Shown in pieces: positions 41,989 through 51,365 of a DNA stretch of 64,000 nt. Source of the stretch: Chryseobacterium scophthalmum (GTDB lineage Bacteria; Bacteroidota; Bacteroidia; Flavobacteriales; Weeksellaceae); contig NZ_FSRQ01000001.1 of assembly GCF_900143185.1 (NCBI RefSeq), forward strand, positions 1,798,001-1,862,000. Direction: 5' to 3'. Under the pieces are notes generated by a model. That model worked only from the letters and a program-made list of their open reading frames with translations, was not told where the DNA came from and did no database searches. The position numbers and the translations under genes were made by a program. Numbering within the stretch: the stretch's first letter is position 1; each line of letters begins with the position of its first letter.

Positions 41989-42993
41989 TTAGGGTGCTTG
42001 AATTTTAGCTAAAATCCTGTTTACAATTTCTTCGGAAGTAATTTCTTCGGCTTCGGCTTCAAAAGTAAGCCCGATTCTGTGTCTTAAAACATCTTGTGCT
42101 AAAGCTTTTACATCTTCAGGAATTACAAAAGCTCTTCCTTTCAAAAACGCATACGCTCTTGAAGCAATCGCTAAGTTAATTGATGCTCTTGGTGATGCCC
42201 CAAAACTGATGTAATTTTTCAGTTCAGAAAGTCCATATTTTTCAGGATAACGGGTTGCAAAAACCATATCCAGAATATATTTCTCAATCTTTTCGTCTAA
42301 ATAAATCTGATTAACAATTGCTTTTGCTTCAACAATATTCTGTAATGAAATTACCTGTTTAATTTCAGGTTGATGCGAAGTAGAAACCATTCTCATCACC
42401 TTTCTTTCATCTTCAAATTCAGGATAATCAATTTTACATTTCAGCATAAAACGATCGCTTTGCGCTTCAGGCAAAAGATAAGTTCCTTCCTGATCAATCG
42501 GGTTTTGAGTGGCTAAAACCAAAAAAGGTTTTGGTAAAGGCATGGTTTCATCACCGATGGTCACCTGCTTTTCCTGCATTACTTCCAAAAGAGCCGACTG
42601 TACTTTCGCCGGAGCTCGGTTGATCTCATCTGCCAAAACAAAATTCGCAAAAACGGGACCTTTTTTTATCGAAAAGTCATTCTCCTTGATGTTGTAAATC
42701 ATTGTTCCCACCACATCTGCCGGAAGCAGATCTGGAGTAAACTGAATTCTTGAAAACTCACCGTGAACGGCTTCTGCCAAAGTCTTTATTGCTAAAGTTT
42801 TTGCCAAACCGGGAACACCTTCCAGCAAAACGTGACCATTTCCTAAAAGCCCTATCAAAAGTCGGTCAATCATGTAATGTTGACCAATAATCGCTTTATT
42901 GATTTCCTGCCTCAAAAGATTAAAAAAATAATTCTGTTCTTTAACCTTTTCGGTCAATTGACGGATGTCTTCTGCTTGATATGAATCTGACAT
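41989..42993 (-). CDS. moxR: MoxR family AAA+ ATPase
   Basis: 334 residues. Walker A GNGHVLLEGVPGLAKTLA near residue 50, Walker B LADEINRAPAKVQSALLEV near residue 112, sensor 1 LATQNPIDQEGTY near residue 160, and the arginine finger region QSDRFM. It is a chaperone-like ATPase and the first gene of the seven-gene Bat operon, which runs from 42993 down to 35514 with small gaps or overlaps. Confidence 0.93.
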   Translation of the reverse strand: MSDSYQAEDIRQLTEKVKEQNYFFNLLRQEINKAIIGQHYMIDRLLIGLLGNGHVLLEGVPGLAKTLAIKTLAEAVHGEFSRIQFTPDLLPADVVGTMIYNIKENDFSIKKGPVFANFVLADEINRAPAKVQSALLEVMQEKQVTIGDETMPLPKPFLVLATQNPIDQEGTYLLPEAQSDRFMLKCKIDYPEFEDERKVMRMVSTSHQPEIKQVISLQNIVEAKAIVNQIYLDEKIEKYILDMVFATRYPEKYGLSELKNYISFGASPRASINLAIASRAYAFLKGRAFVIPEDVKALAQDVLRHRIGLTFEAEAEEITSEEIVNRILAKIQAP

Positions 42994-43217
42994 TAGTTTG
43001 GATTAAAATAATGGGTAAATTTCTGATAAATACTTGCACTAATCAACACAATTAATGCCATATTTGAGTTAAAGTTTGTTAAATCTTCTTTCTTAAATGT
43101 AAGGTTAATAATCGGTCTTTTAATAAATTTATCTCAACAAAATCACTTATTTCATAAAAATCTATAAATTTTCCTTCATTGCTTCGGTCAAGAATTGTCA
43201 TTTTCAGTTTATTAAAC

Positions 43218-43225
43218 TATTTTTG
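43218..43225 (+). promoter_or_regulatory. -7 box (TATTTTTG) of the dinB-like gene
   Basis: Exact TAnnTTTG match, about 19 bases before the ATG at 43245. Confidence 0.5.
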
Positions 43226-43244
43226 ACGATTAAAATATTGTAAA

Positions 43245-43718
43245 ATGAATTATCATTTTCAAGCTCACCGACAGGTTAGAAAAAACCTTTTAGATATTCT
43301 GCAGGATACTTCTCACGAAGATCTTTTATTAATTCCTGATGGTTTTAATAACAATATCTATTGGAATATTGCTCACACCGTTGCTACACAGCAATTGCTG
43401 CATTATTACCTGAGTGGAAATCCTTTCAGAATTGATAAATACTGGATTGAAACTTATAAAAAAGGAACTTTACCGAATCTGAATGTTCAAAAATCTGAAG
43501 TAGAAGATTTAGAATTTTTACTCACTGAAACTTCAAAAACTTTGATGAAAGATTTCGACAGTGATTTCTTTTCAGATTACACACCTTACACCACAAGTTT
43601 TGGGATGGATCTGAAAAGTATTCAAGATGCTATTATTTTTAACAACATGCACGAAAGTCTGCACTATGGCTATGCAATGGCGCAGAAGCGAGCAATTTTA
43701 GGAGAAAAAGGAAGATAG
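43245..43718 (+). CDS. DinB family protein
   Basis: 157 residues, a four-helix-bundle protein of the DinB/YfiT group. The metal-site histidines are in NIAHTVATQQLLHYYL near residue 46 and NNMHESLHYGYAMAQ near residue 135. Members are metal-dependent hydrolases or thiol-linked enzymes; the substrate is unknown. It is not the DNA polymerase IV of the same name. Confidence 0.85.
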   Translation: MNYHFQAHRQVRKNLLDILQDTSHEDLLLIPDGFNNNIYWNIAHTVATQQLLHYYLSGNPFRIDKYWIETYKKGTLPNLNVQKSEVEDLEFLLTETSKTLMKDFDSDFFSDYTPYTTSFGMDLKSIQDAIIFNNMHESLHYGYAMAQKRAILGEKGR

Positions 43719-43839
43719 TCAGTTTGTGAATTTTACTACGTAAGTCAAGAGTCAATTGTGAATTTTACACATTGTTGAAAATTGATTTCGAAGAAAATTG
43801 ACGATTGACCATTCACCATATAATTTTTATGACAAATCA

Positions 43840-44580
43840 ATGAAAGACGATTTTATTTTTGGGCTTCGTCCCGTATTGGAAGCTATTGAAGCTGGAAAAA
43901 CTATTGACAAAATTTTTGTGCAAAATGCATTGCAGGGAGAGATTTATGCTGAACTGAAAGCTATTTTAGCAAAAAATAAAATACGTCCCAACTACGTTCC
44001 TGTAGAAAAACTTAACCGTTTTACAAGAAAAAATCACCAAGGTGTAGTGGCTTTTATTTCTGATGTTCCTTTTCACAGAATTGAAAATATTGTTCCTGAA
44101 TTATTTGAAGAAGGTAAAACGCCATTCATTTTAATTTTAGACAGATTAACCGATGTAAGAAACTTCGGGGCGATTTGTAGAACTGCAGAATGTGTAGGAA
44201 TTGATGCAATTGTAATTCCTGAAAAAGGAGGTGCACCTGTAAATTCTGATGCGATAAAAACTTCAGCTGGAGCGATGTACAATATCAAAATCTGTAAAGA
44301 ACCGAACTTAGCTCACGTTGTAGATTTCTTACAGCAAAGTGGGATCGCAGTATTTTCGGCAACTGAAAAGGCACAAAAATTGATATACGACGTTGATTTT
44401 ACTGCGCCTTGCGCCATTGTAATGGGAAATGAAGAAACCGGAATTTCTAAAGAAGTTCTGCATCATTCAGACGAAAAAATAAAGCTTCCGATAGAAGGAA
44501 AAACACAGTCTCTAAACGTTTCTGTAGCATGTGGAGCTATTTTATATGAAGCAATGAGACAGAAAATCACAAAAATTTAA
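43840..44580 (+). CDS. rlmB: 23S rRNA 2'-O-methyltransferase RlmB-like (SpoU family)
   Basis: 246 residues from ATG 43840 (MKDDFIFGLRPVLEAIEAG); a TTG-started extension from 43798 has no family similarity. An N-terminal substrate-binding domain (FIFGLRPVLEAIE) is followed by the SpoU catalytic domain with RLTDVRNFGAICRTAE, IVMGNEETGIS and SLNVSVACGAILYE (three knot motifs). RlmB methylates G2251 of 23S rRNA. Confidence 0.92.
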   Translation: MKDDFIFGLRPVLEAIEAGKTIDKIFVQNALQGEIYAELKAILAKNKIRPNYVPVEKLNRFTRKNHQGVVAFISDVPFHRIENIVPELFEEGKTPFILILDRLTDVRNFGAICRTAECVGIDAIVIPEKGGAPVNSDAIKTSAGAMYNIKICKEPNLAHVVDFLQQSGIAVFSATEKAQKLIYDVDFTAPCAIVMGNEETGISKEVLHHSDEKIKLPIEGKTQSLNVSVACGAILYEAMRQKITKI

Positions 44581-44658
44581 TTCACCTTTTTAAAATTATT
44601 TAATGAAATCGAGAGCAATTCGATTCCATATGACCTTAAAAAAATAAGAAACTTCCAT

Positions 44659-45705
44659 ATGAAAAATATAGCAGCATTAGCGCTTATCTCAATAGCACTT
44701 GTTTCATGTAAAAAAGAAACAGCAACCATCACGAAAGTAGATCCTAAAACAGGAAAAACAATCACCGTAGAAGTTCCTGCAGATTCTATAAAAGAAGTAA
44801 AAGCAGATGCGGCAATCAAAGATTCTTTGGGAGTTTTCAAGCAAACTTTTAAGCTTGAAAAAGGAAAAACCTACCCTTTAACAACGTATCAGAGAGATAC
44901 CAAAACGATGACTGATCCGCAAGGTAAAACCATGACCGGAACCAGCGAATCTACTGATGAGATGAGTTTCACAGTGAACGATATCAAAGGTAATGTTTAC
45001 GACTTGACTATTAATCTGATTGGAAAAAGAAATTCTCAGTCTGCACAAGGTAAAACCGTTGTTGTTGATACAAAATTGCCGATTCCTAAAGAAGATGATC
45101 TGAAAATGATCTGGAATGTGAATAAAGCACTTACCGGAAACAAGCTGAACATGAAGATGGATACAAAAGGAAATGTAATTTCTATCACCGGATTTGAAGC
45201 AGTTTACACAAAAATATCTGATGCGTTGAAGAATATCGTTAAAGACGCTAACCAAAGAGCAAGTGTTGTAGCAAGCCTTAAAGAAAGCTTCAACGAAAAG
45301 GTTTTGAAAGATCAGTTTGAAAAAAACCTTTCTGTACTTCCTAAAAAAGGAGCTAAAATCGGTGATAAATGGAGCACTTCTGAAAATGCAGACGAAGCTG
45401 GAAAAATTAAAGTGACTTCAAACTATACATTGAAAAGTGCAGGAAATGGAGTTGTAGAAATTTCAATCACAGGTGGAATTCCTAAAAAAGAAGAGAAAAA
45501 ATCTCAAGGTCCGATGACGCACAGCATGAGCAGTGAATTGTCTCAAAACGGAACCATCAAGTTTGACCAAAACACAGGATGGATTAACAACCAAAACATC
45601 AGTGTAAAAACAACACAGGTAGAAACTATTTCAGACGGAAAACAATCTCAGTCTATGAAAAGTGTTTCAAACTCTTCTGTAATGGTAAACCCTTCATCTA
45701 AATAA
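44659..45705 (+). CDS. DUF6263 family lipoprotein
   Basis: 348 residues. The lipoprotein signal MKNIAALALISIALVSC gives Cys17. The remainder fits DUF6263: FKLEKGKTYPLTTYQRDTKTM, MSFTVNDIKGNVYDL, GAKIGDKWSTS, and a C-terminal region. The function is unknown. It is expected on the outer or inner membrane, facing the periplasm. Confidence 0.75.
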   Translation: MKNIAALALISIALVSCKKETATITKVDPKTGKTITVEVPADSIKEVKADAAIKDSLGVFKQTFKLEKGKTYPLTTYQRDTKTMTDPQGKTMTGTSESTDEMSFTVNDIKGNVYDLTINLIGKRNSQSAQGKTVVVDTKLPIPKEDDLKMIWNVNKALTGNKLNMKMDTKGNVISITGFEAVYTKISDALKNIVKDANQRASVVASLKESFNEKVLKDQFEKNLSVLPKKGAKIGDKWSTSENADEAGKIKVTSNYTLKSAGNGVVEISITGGIPKKEEKKSQGPMTHSMSSELSQNGTIKFDQNTGWINNQNISVKTTQVETISDGKQSQSMKSVSNSSVMVNPSSK

Positions 45706-45792
45706 GTTTTAGGGTTTGAGTGTGTGAAAGTTTTAGAGCTGAAATCCTACAACTTTAAACCTTGAACTTTGAATTATTAAATAAAAAGTAAT

Positions 45793-46020
45793 ATGTCTTT
45801 TATCAAAGGAATTTTTGAGATCGTTCTCGCAACCATTGTTATTTTTTTTGTATGGAATATTTTGAAGCGAATTTTCTTCAAAAAGTTTTATAATTTCATG
45901 GGATTCAAACCCAATAACAATCAACAGCAGGAAACGAAAAACTCAAAAACAAATATTGAGAAAAAAGTAAAGTGGGACGCAGAAACTGTGGACTATGAAG
46001 AGGTGAAAGAGAAAAGATAA
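45793..46020 (+). CDS. DUF4834 small membrane protein
   Basis: 75 residues. One membrane helix at about 8-25 (EIVLATIVIFFVWNIL), then a basic segment RIFFKKFYNFMGFKP and a charged tail ending DYEEVKEKR. This is the pattern of DUF4834. It lies 63 bases before the YfhO gene, where I would expect it in related genomes. Confidence 0.75.
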   Translation: MSFIKGIFEIVLATIVIFFVWNILKRIFFKKFYNFMGFKPNNNQQQETKNSKTNIEKKVKWDAETVDYEEVKEKR

Positions 46021-46083
46021 TTTTATTTAAATATTATTTTGAATCTTTACAACATCTAAAATAAAATCTACTTAATAACCAAG

Positions 46084-48621
46084 ATGGCAAAAAACAAAAA
46101 CTTAATATACATTGCAGTTTCTTTAATTGCATTTTTAGTTTTAGCATTTTTATATTCTACTCCTGTTTTTACAGGAAAGCAGCTTTTCCAACACGATATT
46201 GTACAGTATCGTGGTGGCGCGAAAGAGTTGATTGATTATCGAAGCAATTTCGACAAAGAAACCTACTGGAGCGACTCTATGTTTGGCGGAATGCCAACTT
46301 ATCAGATGGGAAGCCGTTTTGAAGGAGACATTATCAAAAAAGTTGATAGCTACCTGAATATTTTGCCAAGACCAGTTAATTATTTGTTTTTATTGTTCTC
46401 AGGGTTTTTCCTTTTAGGAATGGTTGCCGTTCGAAACTGGAAATACGCCCTTTTGGGAGCTACATTTTTCGGGCTCTCCACTTATTTTTACATCATTATT
46501 GCAGCTGGACACAACGGAAAAGTAAACACCATAGAATATTTCGCACCGCTTTTAGCCGGAATTTTATTGGTTTATATCAGAAAAAAATACGTCCTCGGAT
46601 TTATTGTTACTACCCTTTTCTTTGGTTTACAGATTGCGGCAAACCACCCGCAAATGACCTATTATCTGTTCTTAGGTTTAGGATTTTTATTTATTTCTGA
46701 ATTAGTAAGAGCGATAAAAAAGAAAGTCCCGATGAAACATTTTTTGATTTCATCAGGAATTATAGCTTCTGCTTTAGCAATTGGAGTTGGAATGAATTCT
46801 CAAAGAATCATGGCAAACTCCGAATATATTAAAGAAACGGTAAGAGGAAAACAGATTCTGAATACCGAAACCCATACTGCCGGAAATACCGGAATGGACA
46901 AAGAAAGTATTTTGATGTGGAGCTACGGTCAGCTGGAAACTTTAAACCTATTTATTCCAAGATTGATGGGAGGCGGAAGCCAGGAACCTGAAGGAAAAGA
47001 AATGATGGAAAAAGTACAGCAGCTTGTTCAGGATAATGTAACTTCTCAAGCCGAGTACGACCGAATTTCTAAAGGATTTGGAAGTTTAACGTATTGGGGA
47101 GACCAACCGGGAACTTCCGGACCTGCTTATCAAGGTGCCATTGTTTGTTTCTTGGCGCTTTTAGGATTCTTTTTTGCCTCAAAAAAATACCGTTACTGGA
47201 TTTTAGGAGCTACAATTCTCACCATATTATTGGCTTGGGGAAGCAACTTCATGCCACTTTCAGACTTCTTTATAGAATACGTTCCGTTTTACAGTAAATT
47301 CAGAGCACCTTCTTCAATTTTGGTTGTTGTGGAATTGTTATTTCCTTTAATTGCGATTATCGGATTATATAGATTTTTCAATAGTGAAACTTTAGAAGAG
47401 GACTACAAAAAGAAAATCCTTACGTATGTTGGAGGTGGAACTTTAGGTTTAACTTTACTTCTGATTGTTTTCGGAAAATCAATTTTAGGCTTTTATACCG
47501 ACAACGAAAAACTCTACCTGCCTCCTTTCCTACTCGATTATTTGGTCGATGAACGTTTCAGCATGTTCAGAACAGACGCTATCAAAGCATTATTGTATGT
47601 TGGAATTACAGTAACTGTTTTATTCTTTGCTTTAAAACAAAAATTAAATCAAAATATCGCTTTGGTTATCATTGGATTGGTGAGTTTATTTGATCTTTGG
47701 ACGGTTAATAAGCGTTATTTAAATGACGATAATTATGTAGATAAAATCTTTGCTGAAAATCCTTTCCAAACTGAAGGATCAGATTATTTAGCTGAAAAAG
47801 TAGGCGATAATGCCAACTTACAATCGATTTTAGCAAGTATTCCTGTGAATAAAACATTGGAAACAATTGCTGAAAATGATAAAAAACATTACCGAATTTA
47901 CAATCAGGTTTTAGGAACAACCAGCGAAACCAATACTTCTTATTTCAAAGCTTCTATTGGAGGTTATCATGCGGTGAAACTGAGAAGATATGACGATTTA
48001 TTAAATAAATATATCGTACAACCCGACAGCGTAAAAACTCCAAAAATTCTGAATTTACTCAACACCAAGTACATGATCTTTGGTAATCCGGGAGAGCCAC
48101 AAGTTGTTCAGAATCCTAAAGCCAATGGAAATGCATGGTTTGTAAGTGATTTAAAATTTGTAAATACTCCAAACGAAGAAATTAAATATATCGGGGAAAT
48201 CGACAGTAAGAAAACCGCTGTTATTAATGCTTCCGACAAATCATATTTCAATAACAAACCGGTTCAGGCAGATTCTACAGCAACGATCAATCTGACCAAA
48301 TATGAAGCCAATGAACTAGAGTTTAAATCTCAGTCTAAAACGCCGCAATTAGCCGTTTTCTCTGAAATTTATTATCCTCATGGCTGGAAAGTTTTTGTTG
48401 ATGAAAAAGAAGTTCCATACATCAAAGCCGATTATTTATTGCGTGCAGTACATGTTCCTGCAGGAAATCATCATATCAAAATGATTTTTGAGCCACAAGT
48501 CATCGAAACTGGAAAATGGATTTCTCTTCTTTGCTTCGGATTATTTGTTATATTAAGTGCGTTTGGAATTTATTTTATTTACCAAAAAAGAGATAAAAAA
48601 CAAGTTGAAATCATTAAGTAA
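46084..48621 (+). CDS. YfhO family membrane protein
   Basis: 845 residues. About 12-13 hydrophobic helices occupy residues 10-525, including AAGHNGKVNTIEYFAPLLAG and FRAPSSILVVVELLFPL. A long extracytoplasmic loop contains GGSQEPEGKEMME. A C-terminal globular segment of about 270 residues ends in a final helix. YfhO proteins are GT-C-like putative glycosyltransferases acting on polyprenyl-linked sugars. The glycosyltransferase at 49243 is a likely functional neighbour. Confidence 0.85.
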   Translation: MAKNKNLIYIAVSLIAFLVLAFLYSTPVFTGKQLFQHDIVQYRGGAKELIDYRSNFDKETYWSDSMFGGMPTYQMGSRFEGDIIKKVDSYLNILPRPVNYLFLLFSGFFLLGMVAVRNWKYALLGATFFGLSTYFYIIIAAGHNGKVNTIEYFAPLLAGILLVYIRKKYVLGFIVTTLFFGLQIAANHPQMTYYLFLGLGFLFISELVRAIKKKVPMKHFLISSGIIASALAIGVGMNSQRIMANSEYIKETVRGKQILNTETHTAGNTGMDKESILMWSYGQLETLNLFIPRLMGGGSQEPEGKEMMEKVQQLVQDNVTSQAEYDRISKGFGSLTYWGDQPGTSGPAYQGAIVCFLALLGFFFASKKYRYWILGATILTILLAWGSNFMPLSDFFIEYVPFYSKFRAPSSILVVVELLFPLIAIIGLYRFFNSETLEEDYKKKILTYVGGGTLGLTLLLIVFGKSILGFYTDNEKLYLPPFLLDYLVDERFSMFRTDAIKALLYVGITVTVLFFALKQKLNQNIALVIIGLVSLFDLWTVNKRYLNDDNYVDKIFAENPFQTEGSDYLAEKVGDNANLQSILASIPVNKTLETIAENDKKHYRIYNQVLGTTSETNTSYFKASIGGYHAVKLRRYDDLLNKYIVQPDSVKTPKILNLLNTKYMIFGNPGEPQVVQNPKANGNAWFVSDLKFVNTPNEEIKYIGEIDSKKTAVINASDKSYFNNKPVQADSTATINLTKYEANELEFKSQSKTPQLAVFSEIYYPHGWKVFVDEKEVPYIKADYLLRAVHVPAGNHHIKMIFEPQVIETGKWISLLCFGLFVILSAFGIYFIYQKRDKKQVEIIK

Positions 48622-48640
48622 TTAAAAGTTTAAAAAGCTT

Positions 48641-49048
48641 ATGATTACTCAAAATTACATAACAGATCTTACCTACAAAATAAATGGAGCTTGTATTGAG
48701 GTTCATAAGATTTTGGGTTCAGGTTTAGCTGAAATAGTTTACCATAAAGCTTTAGAAAAAGAATTCAGGTTAAGAAATATTGAGTTCAAGTCTGAATTTA
48801 AAATTCCTGTTATTTATAAAGATGAGTATTTGGATTGTGATTTTAAATGTGATTTTTTGATTGAAGATTTAATTGTTTTAGAAATTAAATCAGTTACTTC
48901 AATTTTAGATTTACATAAATTCCAAGTTATTAACTACATGAATTTATTAAAAGTTCCTAAAGGGATTTTGGTAAATTTTAATGTGAAAAACCTATATCAT
49001 TTTGGTCAGGAAACATTTATTAATAAATATTTTGATAAATACGATTAA
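48641..49048 (+). CDS. GxxExxY protein
   Basis: 135 residues. The eponymous motif is GSGLAEIVYHKALEKEF near residue 27, followed by a PD-(D/E)XK-like core (CDFKCDFLIEDLIVLEIKSV) with the Asp, Glu-x-Lys residues of that fold. The function is unknown. The family is multi-copy in Bacteroidota. It is inserted between YfhO and a glycosyltransferase gene, and a hairpin element lies 21 bases downstream. Confidence 0.85.
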   Translation: MITQNYITDLTYKINGACIEVHKILGSGLAEIVYHKALEKEFRLRNIEFKSEFKIPVIYKDEYLDCDFKCDFLIEDLIVLEIKSVTSILDLHKFQVINYMNLLKVPKGILVNFNVKNLYHFGQETFINKYFDKYD

Positions 49049-49069
49049 ATAATAATTTTCTAATTTTTA

Positions 49070-49227
49070 AACCGCAAAAGAAACAAAAGATTTATTAACT
49101 TTTCAATTATTCAAAAGAAAGCAAAATAGGATCGGTTACTTGAAAATTCCGAATTATTATAATGTTTACGTTTTGTAAGCTTTTGAATTTCTCAAAAACA
49201 TTTTTATCTTTTGTCTCTTTTGCGGTT
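49070..49227. repeat. Hairpin-like element with 22-bp inverted ends
   Basis: AACCGCAAAAGAAACAAAAG plus AT (49070-49091) is inverted at 49206-49227 with a single mismatch. The intervening sequence is partially self-complementary too (TTATTCAAAAG against CTTTTGAAT). About 158 bp, non-coding, and lies between the GxxExxY and glycosyltransferase genes. Confidence 0.8.
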
Positions 49228-49242
49228 AAAATAAAAAAAATA

Positions 49243-50538
49243 ATGTCCACGGATAAAAAAATCCTTATTATCACCTATTATTGGCCACCTGCAGGAGGAC
49301 CAGGAGTTCAGCGATGGCTGAAATTCGCAAAATATCTTCCAGAATTTGGTTGGAAACCGATCATTTATACACCTGAAAACCCAAGCTACCCTTTATTGGA
49401 TGAAAGCTTAATGAAAGATGTTCCGGAAGATCTGGAAATCGTAAGAACAAAGATCTGGGAACCTTATCAATTGGCGGAAAAGCTTAATAAAAGCAATAAA
49501 AAATTCAAAGCGGGGCAATTTGATGTCGGTAACAATCAAAGCTGGAAATCTAAGCTTTCGATTTGGGTAAGAGGTAATTTTTTCATTCCCGATGCGAGAG
49601 TTTTTTGGGTGCAACCTTCTGTAAAATTTCTTGAGCAATATTTGAAGATCAACAATATTGAGACGATCGTTACTTCAGGACCACCCCACTCGATGCATTT
49701 GATAGGTTTAAATTTAAAAAAGAAATTTCCCGATTTAAAATGGATTGCTGATTTCAGAGATCCGTGGACTGAAATTTCATATTATAAACATTTAAAACTG
49801 ACCAACAGATCAGATAAAAAGCACCGCCAATTAGAATCTGAAGTTTTTAAAAATGCAGATATCACTTTGGCTACAAGCTATACCGATGCAGAAAATTTCC
49901 GTAAAAATGGAGCGAATGCATTTTGTATCACTAATGGATTTGATGAAACAGACTCAAACCCTCAAACCCTTCAACCCTCAAACTCTCCAACCCAATTTAC
50001 ACTAAGTTACATCGGTGTTTTAGAACAGTTAAGAAATCCTGAAAATCTTTGGAAAGCACTTGATAATTTAGTGAAAACCAATTCGGATTTTGCGGAAAAC
50101 TTTAACCTAAAATTTGTTGGGAGAATTGATGATAAAATTTTAGAAGTTATTGAGAAATCAAGCTTAAAAGATCATATTCAGAATCTTGGTTACGTTTCGC
50201 ACAATAAAGCGGTTGATGAAATGGCGAAGTCTTCCCTTTTATTGATCACTAATTTTCCAAATGAGTCTTCAAAAGGTATTATCCCTGGAAAAATATTTGA
50301 ATACTTGGCAACAGGAAAACAAATTATTTCTTTTGGTCCAAACGAAGCTGATGTTGCAAAAATTTTAGATGAAACAAAAGCAGGAAAACATTTTGGATAC
50401 AATGATTCTAAAGAAATTGAGGATTTTATTTTAGAAAAATTTGAACTGTGGAAAAATGGAAACCTTTTAGAAAACACTCAAAACATTGAACAGTTTTCAA
50501 GAAGAAATCTAACGAAACAACTTTCTGAAATATTATAA
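49243..50538 (+). CDS. Glycosyltransferase family 4-like protein
   Basis: 431 residues from ATG 49243 (MSTDKKILIITYYWPPAGG); a longer frame from 49162 reads through the repeat. It has the GT-B fold. The N-terminal domain opens YYWPPAGGPGVQRWLKF. The C-terminal domain has the GT4 segment FEYLATGKQIISFGPNEADV with the conserved Glu near residue 380. Residues around 236-251 (DSNPQTLQPSNSPTQF) are encoded by an in-frame heptamer-like repeat between the two domains. The product acts on a nucleotide-sugar; the acceptor is unknown. Confidence 0.8.
   Translation: MSTDKKILIITYYWPPAGGPGVQRWLKFAKYLPEFGWKPIIYTPENPSYPLLDESLMKDVPEDLEIVRTKIWEPYQLAEKLNKSNKKFKAGQFDVGNNQSWKSKLSIWVRGNFFIPDARVFWVQPSVKFLEQYLKINNIETIVTSGPPHSMHLIGLNLKKKFPDLKWIADFRDPWTEISYYKHLKLTNRSDKKHRQLESEVFKNADITLATSYTDAENFRKNGANAFCITNGFDETDSNPQTLQPSNSPTQFTLSYIGVLEQLRNPENLWKALDNLVKTNSDFAENFNLKFVGRIDDKILEVIEKSSLKDHIQNLGYVSHNKAVDEMAKSSLLLITNFPNESSKGIIPGKIFEYLATGKQIISFGPNEADVAKILDETKAGKHFGYNDSKEIEDFILEKFELWKNGNLLENTQNIEQFSRRNLTKQLSEIL
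49951..49993. repeat. In-frame CTCAAACC/CTTCAACC repeat inside the glycosyltransferase gene
   Basis: About 43 bases of near-repeats of CTCAAACCCT and TTCAACCCTC. It encodes the linker between the two GT-B domains. Its Thr/Pro/Ser/Gln-rich product differs from the surrounding sequence. Confidence 0.7.
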
Positions 50539-50543
50539 AATTA

Positions 50544-50570
50544 TTCCCCATCTAAAAAAGAAGGGGAATT
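50544..50570. terminator. Bidirectional terminator
   Basis: ATTCCCC/GGGGAAT stem between the convergent glycosyltransferase and lipoprotein genes. T-rich on the plus strand. Confidence 0.6.
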
Positions 50571-50574
50571 TTAT

Positions 50575-51210
50575 TTAAATAGTCCATTCATCATTGATGA
50601 CGGCAATTATATAATATTTCCCTTCGAATTCTTCGAAAACAAATCGAAGTGCCTTCCAATCCATTCCGCCATATTTTTCTGAACCAGAAATGTAATTTTC
50701 TGTAAAATTAGTATTTGGATATATTTCTTTTAAATTATTAAGAGAATTTCCATTACCTAGAAACCTATCAAATGCATACTCTGATTTTGTAAAATCTTTA
50801 CGGAAAACCCAGTTTTTCAGGTATTGATTAATGGTTGCTTTATAAATTTCACCTGAACCATCTCGGGAACCCCAAGTGAAAATAGTTTTTGTTGGCAAAT
50901 ATTTTTCAAAATCTGTTTTTGAGAAATGCTTGTCTTCATTTCGGTTAACAAAAGCATACATCGAAAACCTTACGCCTTTTTCAGGATGAATATAATTGGC
51001 AAAAACATCATAATAACCTACTTTCAGTGCCTGTAAAAGTTCATCATTGGTCTTTTTCAGCGCAACTTCTTTAGAGAATGCTTCCGGCTTTGTATCGGTT
51101 CTTTCATTTGACCTTTTCAGATTATCTGTAGAAACTGCAGGACTTTTATCTTGCTTTTTCTCACAGGACAATGCTGCTAAAAGTATGAATGCTAAAAAAG
51201 TCTTTTTCAT
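50575..51210 (-). CDS. Hypothetical lipoprotein
   Basis: 211 residues. The lipoprotein signal is MKKTFLAFILLAALSC, Cys16. A Lys/Ser/Asp-rich linker is followed by an alpha/beta domain with LLQALKVGYYDVFANYIHPEKG, FEKYLPTKTIFTWGSRDGSG and GGMDWKALRFVFEEF. The last elements resemble an NTF2-like fold. The function is unknown. Confidence 0.65.
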   Translation of the reverse strand: MKKTFLAFILLAALSCEKKQDKSPAVSTDNLKRSNERTDTKPEAFSKEVALKKTNDELLQALKVGYYDVFANYIHPEKGVRFSMYAFVNRNEDKHFSKTDFEKYLPTKTIFTWGSRDGSGEIYKATINQYLKNWVFRKDFTKSEYAFDRFLGNGNSLNNLKEIYPNTNFTENYISGSEKYGGMDWKALRFVFEEFEGKYYIIAVINDEWTI

Positions 51211-51353
51211 TATAAAATTTTCGTGAAAAGTTCAAAAGCAGTGCCAGTTTTGAGTTGAAGTCTTTCAATGTTATGTTAAATTAAATAGAGTTTAAAAATC
51301 GGAGCAATAGTTTTTGGCTTAATGTTTAGAGACTATTGAGTCAAGCTTTTTTG

Positions 51354-51361
51354 TATTTTTG
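51354..51361 (+). promoter_or_regulatory. -7 box (TATTTTTG) of ypdA
   Basis: Exact TAnnTTTG match ending 4 bases before the ATG at 51366. Confidence 0.55.
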
Positions 51362-51365
51362 TTAG

